In this document: positions 8,071-16,711 of the stretch, in pieces
How positions within the stretch are numbered: the stretch's first letter is position 1
Layout: each line of letters starts with the position of its first letter
Source of the DNA: Eubacteriaceae bacterium UBA6119
GTDB taxonomy: Bacteria; Bacillota; Clostridia; Eubacteriales; UBA1433
Direction of reading: 5' to 3'
Length of the DNA stretch: 64,000 nt
Assembly (NCBI GenBank): GCA_002423395.1
Contig: DIVZ01000003.1
Span: forward strand, 138,960 to 202,959
The notes under the pieces: model-generated
Told to the model about the DNA's origin: nothing
Database searches by the model: none
Seen by the model: the letters and a program-made list of their open reading frames with translations, nothing else
Made by a program: the position numbers and the translations under genes

Positions 8071-9120
8071 ATGGAAAGCGCTTTGGGGTGGATAAATTTA
8101 CAGTTATCTGAAATATCAGGCATAAGAAACAGCAGTATAACTTTGGCATTTGACAAAAATGACAATCTTTATGCCGCTTATGCCGACGGGTCGGAAATGT
8201 CAAAATCAACAGTAATGAAATACGATGGAACAGTATGGAAAGTTGTAGGCAATAAAGGGTTCTCTGATGGTTTTGTTTTGAACATTTCGCTTGCTTGCGA
8301 TAAATACGATATTCCTTATGTTGCATATTTTGATTCGGCTGATTTCGGCAAAGCGGCTGTAATGAGATTTATTGAAAATAAATGGCAGCATTTCGGAGGA
8401 AAAGGCATATCTTTGGGAAGAACAGTAAGTTCATCAATTGCCATTGATGCAAATTCCAATATTTATATTGCATATGGGGATCAATCTTATTCAAACCGTG
8501 CAATTGTTAAAAAATTTAACGGTACAGAATGGGAAATGGTTGGGGGCAGACCCGTATCGGACAACGGCGCTTATAATATATCAGCAGCATCAAACAAAAA
8601 TAATACTTTATATATAGCTTACGGAGAATATGAACCGGGAAGAAAAACAAGCCGTGCGATTTTGAAGAAGTTTAACGGATCAGATTGGCAATTGATAGGC
8701 AGTACTGACTTGTGCGAATACTATATAAATGATATATCATTAGCTTTTAATTCGGACGGGGATCCTTATTTAGCTTTTTCTGACGGCTTATATGAAGAAA
8801 AAATAACTGTTATAAAGTTTAATAATACAGAAAAAGAAATTTTGGGGATGCGCGGTTTTACAAGCGGCAAGGCATATTATATTTCTTTGGCAATTGATAA
8901 AGATGATACAGTTTATATAGCTTACAGCGATTTATGTAATAATAAAAAAGCAACTGTTATGAAATACAATAAAAAAGACTGGGAAACTATAGTAGATAAG
9001 TCTGTAACAGAATGTGAAGCGCGATATACTTCTATTGCAACAGACAGTAAAGGAGAAGCATATATTGCTTATATAAATTGTTCGGATCATGAAAAAGCTG
9101 AAGTATTTAAAATAATTTAA
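8071..9120 (+). CDS. Seven-bladed beta-propeller repeat protein
   Basis: A 349-residue protein built almost wholly of repeats of about 48 residues. Each repeat follows the plan ISLAxDxxxxxYIAYxD, then a short loop, then KATVMKYNGxxWExVG and a G-rich turn. Seven repeats are countable. The last is incomplete and would be closed by the N-terminal strand, the usual ring closure of a seven-bladed propeller. There is no signal peptide, so it is probably cytoplasmic unless exported by an unusual route. An AAGGAG ribosome binding site precedes the ATG. Propellers usually act as binding scaffolds, but the ligand is unknown. It stands alone, with a riboswitch promoter starting 36 bp after its stop. Confidence 0.75.
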   Translation: MESALGWINLQLSEISGIRNSSITLAFDKNDNLYAAYADGSEMSKSTVMKYDGTVWKVVGNKGFSDGFVLNISLACDKYDIPYVAYFDSADFGKAAVMRFIENKWQHFGGKGISLGRTVSSSIAIDANSNIYIAYGDQSYSNRAIVKKFNGTEWEMVGGRPVSDNGAYNISAASNKNNTLYIAYGEYEPGRKTSRAILKKFNGSDWQLIGSTDLCEYYINDISLAFNSDGDPYLAFSDGLYEEKITVIKFNNTEKEILGMRGFTSGKAYYISLAIDKDDTVYIAYSDLCNNKKATVMKYNKKDWETIVDKSVTECEARYTSIATDSKGEAYIAYINCSDHEKAEVFKII

Positions 9121-9155
9121 TAATTTTAAAAATATTATTAATATAAATATATTTA

Positions 9156-9184
9156 TTGACAAAACTATTTTTTTTTGCTATTAA
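9156..9184 (+). promoter_or_regulatory. Promoter of the first c-di-GMP riboswitch RNA
   Basis: TTGACA at 9156-9161, 17-bp spacer and TATTAA at 9179-9184 with an extended TG. The expected start of transcription is about 30 bases before the aptamer. Confidence 0.75.
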
Positions 9185-9217
9185 AAGATAGAAAATAAAA
9201 TATGTTAAAATTTAAAA

Positions 9218-9306
9218 CTCAAGCGAACCGGCAAAACATCCGAAAGGCTGTGACGCAAAACTAAAGGGCCTAAAGATAATCTATGGCAGCCAGTTTCCGA
9301 AAGGGG
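9218..9306 (+). promoter_or_regulatory. c-di-GMP-I (GEMM) riboswitch, orphan
   Basis: The conserved GEMM-I blocks occur in order: GGCAAAAC, CGAAAGGCTG with a GAAA tetraloop, TGACGCAAAACT, GGGCCTAAAG, and TATGGCAGCCAGTTTCCGA. The tetraloop and the CCTAAA...TATGG receptor are both present. The next gene on this strand begins 455 bases later, after a strong terminator at 9394-9419, so no coding target is evident. Between aptamer and terminator, CTTATAC and GTATAAG enclose an inner ACACG/CGTGT stem. Confidence 0.92.
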
Positions 9307-9393
9307 TTTTTATAATAAAAGTACAAAAAGTCAAATTTATTATACAGCTTATACTTATGACACGGCAATAGGGCAGTTCGTGTTTTAATGTAT

Positions 9394-9419
9394 AAGAGGG
9401 GCAAAGCCCCTCTTTTTTT
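9394..9419 (+). terminator. Intrinsic terminator after the riboswitch RNA
   Basis: AGAGGGGC/GCCCCTCT stem with an AAA loop and a run of seven T. It would end the RNA that begins at the promoter at 9156. Confidence 0.92.
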
Positions 9420-9761
9420 ATGAGATCTTAAATTTGCACCCACCCAAATTCAGCTTATAAGTCTTTGATCTCTGTTAAGCAAGCATTTGTCTTGCTGTAA
9501 TATATAATATTGATTTTATATTTAAATGTTACTTTATATTTATTAATGATTGATTATGTTTATTTTAAGTAATATAATGTATAACATTATTTATTATAAA
9601 AGTGAAATATTCGATATAATGTTAAATATAGCTTAAAAAATTTTATAATTATATAATTATTATTTAAAATTAAACGATATTTAATAAAAATGATTATATA
9701 TAAGGTCACAATAATATTACATTTAAGGAAGGCAGGAATAAAAATTAAGGAGTGATAGGTT
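9420..9761. other. Gene-free AT-rich stretch before the cyclase
   Basis: About 340 bp. I see no open reading frame, convincing promoter or stable hairpin in it. The promoter of the diguanylate cyclase gene should lie here but cannot be singled out in sequence this AT-rich. Confidence 0.4.
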
Positions 9762-10898
9762 TTGGGGTTTTCAGGAATTATTATCTTAAATTTATACTCA
9801 GCTTCATTGTTAGTTGTTATGATTATCTATACTTTGAGCTACGGAGAAAAAAATAATCCACAGCAAAAGCTTTTTTTGTATATGCTTCAAATTAATTTTT
9901 TATTGCTTATTTTTGATATTCTAGGAAGATTTGACGGTCACGTTGGGACCATTTATCCGTTTTTAAATAATGTCGGTAATTTTGCTATTTTTCTTATTAA
10001 TCCTATATTGCCTTCATTATGGCTGATGTACGCGTACAATCAAGCTGATAAAACAAATAAAAATAAAAAAGTTTTGCTTTATTTTATTGCTGTTATATTT
10101 GTCATAAATATCATAATCTTAATTGCTTCACAATTTAACGGATGTCTGTATACAATAGATGAAAATAATATATACCACAGAGGTCCGCTGTTTTGGGTTG
10201 ACAGCGTTATAATGCTTGCTATAGTAATAGTTTCGTACGCAGCCATAATTCAGCAAAGAAAAATTATTGAAAAACAATATTATCACTCGCTCTTATTTTT
10301 TGCCGTGCCTCCGTTTGTATGCGTAATATTGCAGATTTATCTATATGGGGTGTCATTAGTATACAATTCAATTGTATTTTCATTATTTATCATATTATTA
10401 AATATTCAAAACAGAAGCATTCATATTGATTATTTAACGGGAGTTAATAACAGAAAAAAACTTGATTTTTATTTAAGGGAAAAAATATCATTAAGCACAG
10501 ATGAAAATACATTTTCATTAATTGTTGTTGATATAAACAATTTTAAAAAGATAAACGATTTATATGGACACGCAGCAGGCGATGACGCACTGGAAGTATT
10601 TGCAAGATTATTAAAAAACTGTCTGCGAACAACTGACTTTATAGCCAGGTACGGAGGGGATGAGTTTGTTATAATCTTAGATGTATCAAATAAAAAAGAC
10701 CTTTTGTCAGCTATAGAAAGAATAAATTTATATTTTGAGAATTTTAATAAAAATACTTTTAAATCTTACAAGCTGGAAATGAGCATGGGATATGATGTGT
10801 ATGACATTAAATCCGCAATGACGGCAAATGAGTTTCTAAAGCATGTTGATTTGCTGATGTATAAAAACAAACAAGAAAGTAAGCAAAAAGAAAACTAG
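9762..10898 (+). CDS. Membrane-bound diguanylate cyclase (GGDEF)
   Basis: A 378-residue protein that should condense two GTP into cyclic di-GMP. About seven membrane segments occupy residues 5-216 and probably sense a signal. The GGDEF domain follows, with DYLTGVNNR at 223-231 and the intact catalytic GGDEF at 298-302. R289 and D292 form an RxxD exactly five residues before GGDEF, which is the product-inhibition site. The start is a TTG with AAGGAG nine bases before it; no better ATG exists. It follows a c-di-GMP riboswitch RNA, which may link it to the same signal, although a terminator separates them. Confidence 0.92.
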   Translation: MGFSGIIILNLYSASLLVVMIIYTLSYGEKNNPQQKLFLYMLQINFLLLIFDILGRFDGHVGTIYPFLNNVGNFAIFLINPILPSLWLMYAYNQADKTNKNKKVLLYFIAVIFVINIIILIASQFNGCLYTIDENNIYHRGPLFWVDSVIMLAIVIVSYAAIIQQRKIIEKQYYHSLLFFAVPPFVCVILQIYLYGVSLVYNSIVFSLFIILLNIQNRSIHIDYLTGVNNRKKLDFYLREKISLSTDENTFSLIVVDINNFKKINDLYGHAAGDDALEVFARLLKNCLRTTDFIARYGGDEFVIILDVSNKKDLLSAIERINLYFENFNKNTFKSYKLEMSMGYDVYDIKSAMTANEFLKHVDLLMYKNKQESKQKEN

Positions 10899-11053
10899 TT
10901 TTAATCTTACTAAATGCAGTAAACACATATCAATGTTAATAAAAATAAATACTATTGTGACAAACAATTATAAAACCCCTTGCGTAAAGCAACGGGTTTG
11001 GCATTTAAGGCATATAAAGGTTTTTATTTAATTTTTCAATATGAAGATAATTC

Positions 11054-12343
11054 CTAAACGTTTCCCGTAAAAGTAAGATACAGTAATACTACATTTAATC
11101 CTACAATTACGGATGTTATTGCAATTCCCGCTGTCTTAACTATAGGCTTATTGGCGAAGTTACCCATAATTTTTTTATTGTTTGTTATAATCAGCATAGG
11201 AATAATGGCAAAAGGAAGCGCGAAACTGAGGCTTACCTGGCTTAATAACAGCGCTTTCATCGGGTTTACGCCGATTAGAATAAAAACAGCGCCCGGCAGC
11301 ATTGTTATAAAGCGTCGCATATTAAGAGGGATTTTATAATCTATAAAACCGTCCATTACAGTTTCTCCCGCCATTGCGCCCACTGCGGACGAGGAAAGTC
11401 CGGATGCCAGCAGAGCAATACCAAATGCGCCGCTTGACAGGCTTCCAAGCAAAGGCTCAAGCGATTTATGTGCAACTTCGATAGAATCAACAGTTAATCC
11501 GCTGCTAAAAAATACTGAGGCCGATACTATTACCATTGCCGCGTTCACTACAAACGCGATATTCATGGCTATTACAACGTCTATTTTTTCCATTTTTAAA
11601 TGGCTCTTTTTTTCTTCATAAGTTGTATGATGATTGCGCGGCTGAACTAATTGGGAGTGCAGGTAAATGACATGAGGCATTACTGTAGCTCCAAGCATAC
11701 CTGCTGCGATTAATACAGCCTGCCCGCCAGGCAGAGAGGGAATAAGTGTATGCAGCGCAACTTGAGGCCAGTCTGGTTTAGCCAAAAATAGTTCAATTAT
11801 ATAAGCGCCGCATATAACCGCGATGAATATGCTTATAACAATTTCTACAGCTCTCTGGCCGTACTTCTGCAAATAAATTATTGCGTATGTTATTAATGCT
11901 ATAATTACCACGCCGAACTTAATCGGCACGGCAAACAGAAGATAAAGCCCTAAAACGCCTCCGATAAACTCAGCCATTGTTGTAGCCATTGAAGCAATAA
12001 TTGCGATAAAGTAAAAAAGTAAGTTTAAGTTTTTAGAAAATACTTTTTTACACATCTGCGGGAGATTGTTATTAGTTGCAATGCCAAGTTTTGCGGAAAG
12101 AATCTGAAGAAAAATTGCCATAATATTTGACCACAAAATAACCCAAATTAAATTGTAATTAAATATCGAGCCCCCGCTTATATTAGTTGCAAAATTGCCA
12201 GGGTCTACATACGCCACACTTACTATAAAAGCGGGACCTAAAAACTTAAATAAATGTTTAATTTTATATAAGAAATTTTTCTTATTACTTTTTTCTCTAT
12301 AAAGTATAGTATTAGGTTTTATTGCTGCTTCTTTATTCTGCAT
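11054..12343 (-). CDS. mntH: Nramp-family manganese transporter MntH
   Basis: A 429-residue, eleven- or twelve-helix transporter for divalent metals, proton-driven in this family. The first helix contains the metal-binding DPGN (AYVDPGNFATN). The sixth contains GATVMPHVIYLHSQLV, with the Ala and Met that favour manganese or iron over calcium or magnesium. It is divergent from an mntR-type regulator 176 bp away, and a palindromic DtxR-type operator lies between them. Repression by Mn-loaded MntR is therefore the likely control. Length and motifs are normal for the family. Confidence 0.93.
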   Translation of the reverse strand: MQNKEAAIKPNTILYREKSNKKNFLYKIKHLFKFLGPAFIVSVAYVDPGNFATNISGGSIFNYNLIWVILWSNIMAIFLQILSAKLGIATNNNLPQMCKKVFSKNLNLLFYFIAIIASMATTMAEFIGGVLGLYLLFAVPIKFGVVIIALITYAIIYLQKYGQRAVEIVISIFIAVICGAYIIELFLAKPDWPQVALHTLIPSLPGGQAVLIAAGMLGATVMPHVIYLHSQLVQPRNHHTTYEEKKSHLKMEKIDVVIAMNIAFVVNAAMVIVSASVFFSSGLTVDSIEVAHKSLEPLLGSLSSGAFGIALLASGLSSSAVGAMAGETVMDGFIDYKIPLNMRRFITMLPGAVFILIGVNPMKALLLSQVSLSFALPFAIIPMLIITNNKKIMGNFANKPIVKTAGIAITSVIVGLNVVLLYLTFTGNV

Positions 12344-12399
12344 GAGGCGTACCTTTTTGACATTAGTTTAAAATAACTTTGTTTTAGTTAATTAAAAAT

Positions 12400-12415
12400 C
12401 TTAGCCTAAGCTAAG
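12400..12415. promoter_or_regulatory. MntR/DtxR-type operator
   Basis: A perfect palindrome CTTAGC-CTAA-GCTAAG lies between the divergent mntH and mntR genes. It resembles the TTAGG-type half-sites used by DtxR-family metal repressors. It sits 57 bp from the mntH start and 105 bp from the mntR start. Confidence 0.65.
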
Positions 12416-12519
12416 TTCTTTTACAAAATATGAAATTAATTTTATAAATGTTACATATAAAATGATTTTTTTCATAAATTTTTGCATAGATATTAGTATC
12501 ATCAAATAGGCAGGTTGTT

Positions 12520-13029
12520 ATGGGAAACGATAATTTTCATACTTTTAACGAATATATGAAAAATCTTGACAGCGCTCTTACGGCATCAATGGAAGATTAT
12601 CTTGAAATGATATTCAGACTTTCTGAAAAAACGGGCTTTACCAGAATACACGAGCTGTCAGCCGCGCTTAACGTTCAGCCGCCTTCGGCTACAAAAATGG
12701 TTCAGCGTCTGGGTAAAATGAATTTAATTAAATATGAGAAATACGGTATTATCATTTTAGAAGAAATGGGCAAGGAAATGGGCAAAATTTTAATTAAGCG
12801 GCACAATACTATAGAATCGCTTTTGCATATACTTGGAGTAAGCGAAAAAACAATACTTGAAGAAACCGAAAAAGCGGAACATACGTTGAGTGAAGAAACT
12901 ATACACTGCATAGAAGAATTTATAGATTTCGCAAAAGGGAATAATGATGTTATTTTAAGATTTAAAGCATACAGGGATTTAAAAAAAGCAAACGGCTCAT
13001 ATCGGACTAAAACTAAGTCAGAGAGGTAA
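12520..13029 (+). CDS. mntR: DtxR-family manganese-responsive regulator MntR
   Basis: A 169-residue metal-dependent transcription regulator. Residues 18-80 form the winged helix (SALTASMEDYLEMIF, then the recognition helix in VQPPSATKMVQRL). Residues 85-140 form the metal-binding and dimerisation domain with RHNTIESLLHILGV and E-x-x-EH (EKAEHTLSEET). There is no C-terminal SH3 domain, which fits MntR rather than DtxR or IdeR. Gene order beside mntH supports the name. Binding of Mn(II) should promote repression of mntH through the operator at 12400. A bidirectional terminator follows. Confidence 0.88.
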   Translation: MGNDNFHTFNEYMKNLDSALTASMEDYLEMIFRLSEKTGFTRIHELSAALNVQPPSATKMVQRLGKMNLIKYEKYGIIILEEMGKEMGKILIKRHNTIESLLHILGVSEKTILEETEKAEHTLSEETIHCIEEFIDFAKGNNDVILRFKAYRDLKKANGSYRTKTKSER

Positions 13030-13044
13030 TTAAAATAAAAAAAA

Positions 13045-13065
13045 CGATTAATATATATTTAATCG
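13045..13065. terminator. Bidirectional terminator
   Basis: CGATTAA/TTAATCG stem between convergent genes, with T runs on both sides; the run read on the minus strand is longer. It ends mntR and the SPFH operon. Confidence 0.75.
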
Positions 13066-13096
13066 CTTTTATAAATCCCGTTGAATTAAATGATAA

Positions 13097-13648
13097 TTAA
13101 ATCGAAGATCCGCAATACTGACACTGCGCGGCAGAACCCATTTGTTTTGTGTTCATAGCGCCGCAGCTTTTGCACTGCACCACTTCGGGGTTTGCAATCT
13201 CCCGTTCATCAGATGTATCAAAACTTAACCCAGCAATAACAATTTCATTGTTTTCTTTGTCAATGTATGCGTTGGCAAAATATTTTTTATTTATCATTTT
13301 CTGCAAGTCATTTCTTACAAAGTCTATAGATTGATTTAATTTTAATGCAATCAAGTCTATTGAAGTTATATGCTCTGCTGATATTATACGCACGTAAGTT
13401 CTAAAACGTTTTATCCGTTTCTTGATTTTCAAGCCCTGTAAAATAAAAAACAATCCAATGGCGACAAAGATAACAACTGTAACAATTAACGCGGCAAGAT
13501 TCTGTGCAGATCCTGTCATATTTGCATCTGATATTTCATAGATTACGCCGATAAATCCAATTATAAAAAATACTATTATAACATATCCAATAATGCTTAA
13601 AAGCTTGCCCCAGAGTGTCACTGCGGTTACTTTGGCCTTTGAAGTCAT
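13097..13648 (-). CDS. Membrane protein with C-terminal zinc ribbon
   Basis: A 183-residue protein with two membrane segments (about residues 13-36 and 48-70). A cytoplasmic helical region of about 70 residues, with the look of a winged-helix or PCI-like segment, is followed by a zinc ribbon (CKSCGAMNTKQ, then CQYCG). It is the last gene of a three-gene operon. Its ATG follows the previous stop codon directly, so translation is probably coupled. The shared zinc ribbons link it to the SPFH protein at the operon start. No specific function can be given. Confidence 0.65.
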   Translation of the reverse strand: MTSKAKVTAVTLWGKLLSIIGYVIIVFFIIGFIGVIYEISDANMTGSAQNLAALIVTVVIFVAIGLFFILQGLKIKKRIKRFRTYVRIISAEHITSIDLIALKLNQSIDFVRNDLQKMINKKYFANAYIDKENNEIVIAGLSFDTSDEREIANPEVVQCKSCGAMNTKQMGSAAQCQYCGSSI

Positions 13649-14344
13649 TTAAAAGCCCCCTCTGTTTGCCTCTGCCAATTCTGTTTTTCTGACAGCAAGT
13701 AAAGCTTTTATTTCTGTAAGCAAATCACTTATTGAACTTTTTTCGGCGTTTGAATTTAATTCTTCCTCAAGTTTTACAATATTGTTTAATATTTTCTCAT
13801 CTGTTGATAATGCAGCTGTTTTATCGGAAAATTTAATATTTTCATATATTTCACTTAATTGAGTTGCATATTGTTTGTATTTTTCATTTAGCATAAGAGC
13901 GTAAATTTTGTTTTCGCATGTTTGTATAAGCGCCCGCGTTTGTTTTATTCTTCGTCCCGTGCTGTTTATCCTGTTTGAGAATATAGCTACAAATAAATAA
14001 ATAATGCATATAACGGCAAATACAATTACTTCCAAGAGTACGAAAGAACCGACATGATTTTTAAACATGCCGGATATCAGACATAATATTGCAGTGGCAA
14101 TGAAGTATACCGCAGATAAATAGGACGAGCCCGAAATTATAAAAACGCTGTTTGTTCGCATTGAATTCATTTTAAGCGTGCATGACTGTACAAATAATAA
14201 AACTTCAGAAAAAAGCACAAAACCAAGGCCAATATAATTAACGTTAGATTTCTCAAAATCAAAAAGAAAAAACATGCAAAGGGTAATTACTATTAACAAT
14301 AAATCTATTATACCTATAAGCATTAAATTTATATTTTTTTTCAT
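13649..14344 (-). CDS. Membrane protein with coiled-coil tail, unknown
   Basis: A 231-residue protein with four hydrophobic segments in residues 5-123, then about 100 mostly helical residues that probably form a coiled coil in the cytoplasm. It is the middle gene of the SPFH operon, 11 bp after the first gene and adjacent to the third. I do not recognise the family. The context, an SPFH scaffold plus zinc-ribbon membrane proteins, suggests a membrane-associated complex, possibly for envelope stress; that is inference from operon make-up only. Confidence 0.6.
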   Translation of the reverse strand: MKKNINLMLIGIIDLLLIVITLCMFFLFDFEKSNVNYIGLGFVLFSEVLLFVQSCTLKMNSMRTNSVFIISGSSYLSAVYFIATAILCLISGMFKNHVGSFVLLEVIVFAVICIIYLFVAIFSNRINSTGRRIKQTRALIQTCENKIYALMLNEKYKQYATQLSEIYENIKFSDKTAALSTDEKILNNIVKLEEELNSNAEKSSISDLLTEIKALLAVRKTELAEANRGGF

Positions 14345-14355
14345 ATATTTTCTCC

Positions 14356-15660
14356 TTATAGTTTAATTCCGCATTCGGGGCAGAACTTAGGTGATCCTTC
14401 AATTACACATCCGCAGCCGGCGCATTTTTTTACAAGAGGCTCACCGCATTCGATGCAGAATTTAGTTGAGGGTTTATTTGAAGCGCCGCATTTTGGACAT
14501 ATTTTCGGCGCGGCTTTTCCGCATTCGGGGCATTTAGCGGCATCTTTAGGCATATCCGCTCCGCAGTATATGCATGGGTTATACGGTGTTCCGCAATCCG
14601 GACAAAACTTTGCTTTTTTTGGAAACTCGCATCCGCAAGCGCTGCATTTTACGCTGTCTGATTTGTCTGTTTTATCCGATTTCTGAGCTTCTGCGCGAGT
14701 ATCTTTGCCGCATTTAGGGCAGAATCTGCTGTTTGCCTCAATTTGACTATTGCAGAAAAGGCAAATTTTCATATCTTTTGTATTTATAACTTCACTCAGT
14801 CCGCCCATTTGGTTTCCGAATGCTCCGCCTATTCCTACGCCCATTCCAAGCCCTAATCCCGCTCCCATTAGCCCTGCCTGGCCAGAACTGGGGTTTTTTG
14901 CCGCGCCTTCAAGAGTATCAAAAGAACGCTGCTGAGTATAGCTGTAACCGACTATATCCATTTCTGCTTTTTTTGCAAGAGCTTCTTTTAATTTTTTAAC
15001 AGCCGCATCGTCTTCGGGTACATTAATGTCATTAACAAAAAAGTTTACAAGTTTAATGCCGTAGTCCTCAAAAACAGGGTTCATTTTTTTATTTAAGAAT
15101 TCGGACAGTTCTTCAAGATATGCGTTAATTTCTAGTATGCTTATTTGCTTTTTAATAAGATAGCTCGAAATAGCGTCCTTTACTTTCGTTAAATAAAGCC
15201 CTCTGAAATATTGCACAATGTTTTCTTTGTCAAAAGATGATAAAGTGCCTACAAGTTTAATTAAAAACTTCCTTGAATCAAGTATTTGTATACCGAATTG
15301 CCCGAAAGATCGTACAGGTATAAATACTTTATATTTTGGATCCTGTAATTGTATGGGTGACGCAGTTCCCCATTTTATATCAAGAGAATATACCTTGTTT
15401 ATAAACCATACCTCTGCGGCAAACGGCGAACGGCCGCCGAACGGCAGATTAATTATTTTGTTTAATAACGGAATATTTGACGTTTCAAGCGTATGCCTTC
15501 CTGCTGCAAATAAATCCAAAGCCTGACCGCCCTTAAACAATATAGCTTCCTGAGATTCATTAACAATAAGCTGAGTCCACGTACCAAGCTCTTCGCTTGG
15601 ATATTTCCAAACAAAAACATCTGGACTTCCGTTATATTTTACAACTTCAATAACAGCCAT
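14356..15660 (-). CDS. SPFH-domain protein with tandem zinc ribbons
   Basis: A 434-residue protein. Residues 1-250 form an SPFH/band 7 domain of the type once called virion core protein, starting AVIEVVKYNGSPDVFVWKYP. A Gly- and Met-rich linker (residues 255-285) follows. The last 140 residues hold five zinc-ribbon units of the CxxC-x(10-12)-CxxC kind, for example CLFCNSQ...FCPKCG and CAGCG...FCPECG. The family is related to YdjI of Bacillus, found beside PspA-type stress proteins. It heads a three-gene operon with a strong promoter at 15822-15851. Probably a scaffold at the membrane; the ligand of the ribbons is unknown. Confidence 0.82.
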   Translation of the reverse strand: MAVIEVVKYNGSPDVFVWKYPSEELGTWTQLIVNESQEAILFKGGQALDLFAAGRHTLETSNIPLLNKIINLPFGGRSPFAAEVWFINKVYSLDIKWGTASPIQLQDPKYKVFIPVRSFGQFGIQILDSRKFLIKLVGTLSSFDKENIVQYFRGLYLTKVKDAISSYLIKKQISILEINAYLEELSEFLNKKMNPVFEDYGIKLVNFFVNDINVPEDDAAVKKLKEALAKKAEMDIVGYSYTQQRSFDTLEGAAKNPSSGQAGLMGAGLGLGMGVGIGGAFGNQMGGLSEVINTKDMKICLFCNSQIEANSRFCPKCGKDTRAEAQKSDKTDKSDSVKCSACGCEFPKKAKFCPDCGTPYNPCIYCGADMPKDAAKCPECGKAAPKICPKCGASNKPSTKFCIECGEPLVKKCAGCGCVIEGSPKFCPECGIKL

Positions 15661-15821
15661 AATAAAATACCTCTATAAATAAAATTAAGCGTTAAAATAA
15701 TATAACGCCTTTGATTGTGTAATTTTTTTAAATTGTTAAAAAGGCATTACGTAATCAGATATTAATCTTTGATATGATAAATAATTATTTCATATCGCGC
15801 CTTTCTATAATATCTTGTAAT

Positions 15822-15851
15822 ATTATACCAAATAAAAAATTTTTTTGTCAA
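15822..15851 (-). promoter_or_regulatory. Promoter of the SPFH operon
   Basis: Read on the minus strand: TTGACA (15851-15846), 18-bp spacer, TATAAT (15827-15822) with an extended TG. The leader to the start codon is about 155 bases. Confidence 0.8.
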
Positions 15852-15970
15852 TAAAATTAGAATAATGTATAAATCAATTAACATAATTGTAAAAATAAAT
15901 GAATGTTTCAATAAAATTTATTAAATATAATCATATGTTATGAATATTATAAAATAAATCTTATTAAAAT

Positions 15971-15997
15971 AAAAAATAAAGCCTTTCAAAGCTTTAT
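15971..15997 (-). terminator. Intrinsic terminator of nrdDG
   Basis: On the minus strand ATAAAGC pairs with GCTTTAT and is followed by a T run, 23 bp after the nrdG stop. The remaining DNA between 15661 and 16019 holds the SPFH promoter and nothing else I can support. Confidence 0.8.
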
Positions 15998-16019
15998 CTT
16001 TTAATAAAAATAATATATT

Positions 16020-16706
16020 TTATGTTGTTACGTTTGGCTGTATTGCGCGAATGCTTTCCGCCAGCTTTGTTAATTCCTTTTGAGTATACGGATGATGTTC
16101 TATGAGGGTTTTATCCTGCGGCATATATAGTGCGGGTTTTTTATATCTGTTAAGAACGTATCTTGGAAGCAGCGGCAGTTCTGTTGCCATATTCATCAAA
16201 TCTTCTTTGGTAAGATGCGGAAATACTGTTGTGCGCACTTCAAAATCAACACCGCTTTTTATAAGAACTGAAATTGTTTTTAAAGTATCATCCGCGTTCG
16301 CGTTTTTTCCGCAAATGTCTTTATATTTATCTTTCGGAGCTTTATAATCAACCGCGTAATAGTCGCATATTTCTTCTTGTAAAATTTGTTTTATTATATC
16401 GGGCGATGAGCCGTTTGTATCCAGTTTTACTTTATAGCCGATATTTTTAATTTGTTTTATAAACGTCAGCAAATCTTCATGCAATGTGGGCTCTCCGCCT
16501 GAAATCACTACTCCGTCAATCATACCTTTTCGTTTTTGTAAAAAATCAAAGATAGTCTGAGTATCGATATTTTCATAATTGTCCTGCAGTAATTGTCTGT
16601 TGTGGCAGTAAAAACAATTAAAATTACATCCCGGTAAAAATAATACGCTGGAAATACAGCCCGGAAAGTCAACTAAAGAATTTTTTACAAATCCGGCGAT
16701 AACCAT
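16020..16706 (-). CDS. nrdG: Anaerobic ribonucleotide reductase activating protein
   Basis: A 228-residue radical SAM enzyme that installs the glycyl radical on NrdD. The CxxxCxxC motif for the 4Fe-4S cluster is in GCNFNCFYCHNRQ near residue 30. Preceding it is FVKNSLVDFPG, typical of NrdG-like and glycyl-radical activating enzymes, and SGGEPT near residue 70 contacts SAM. It lies five bp downstream of nrdD, so the two are co-transcribed. It is a little longer than the roughly 155-residue enterobacterial NrdG; this longer type is common in anaerobes. Confidence 0.92.
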   Translation of the reverse strand: MVIAGFVKNSLVDFPGCISSVLFLPGCNFNCFYCHNRQLLQDNYENIDTQTIFDFLQKRKGMIDGVVISGGEPTLHEDLLTFIKQIKNIGYKVKLDTNGSSPDIIKQILQEEICDYYAVDYKAPKDKYKDICGKNANADDTLKTISVLIKSGVDFEVRTTVFPHLTKEDLMNMATELPLLPRYVLNRYKKPALYMPQDKTLIEHHPYTQKELTKLAESIRAIQPNVTT

Positions 16707-16711
16707 AATAA

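Noticed and set aside
10973..10999. Terminator after the diguanylate cyclase
   Set aside because: AAACCC/GGGTTT can pair around GTAAA, but the stem is interrupted and no T run follows, so it is too weak to list.
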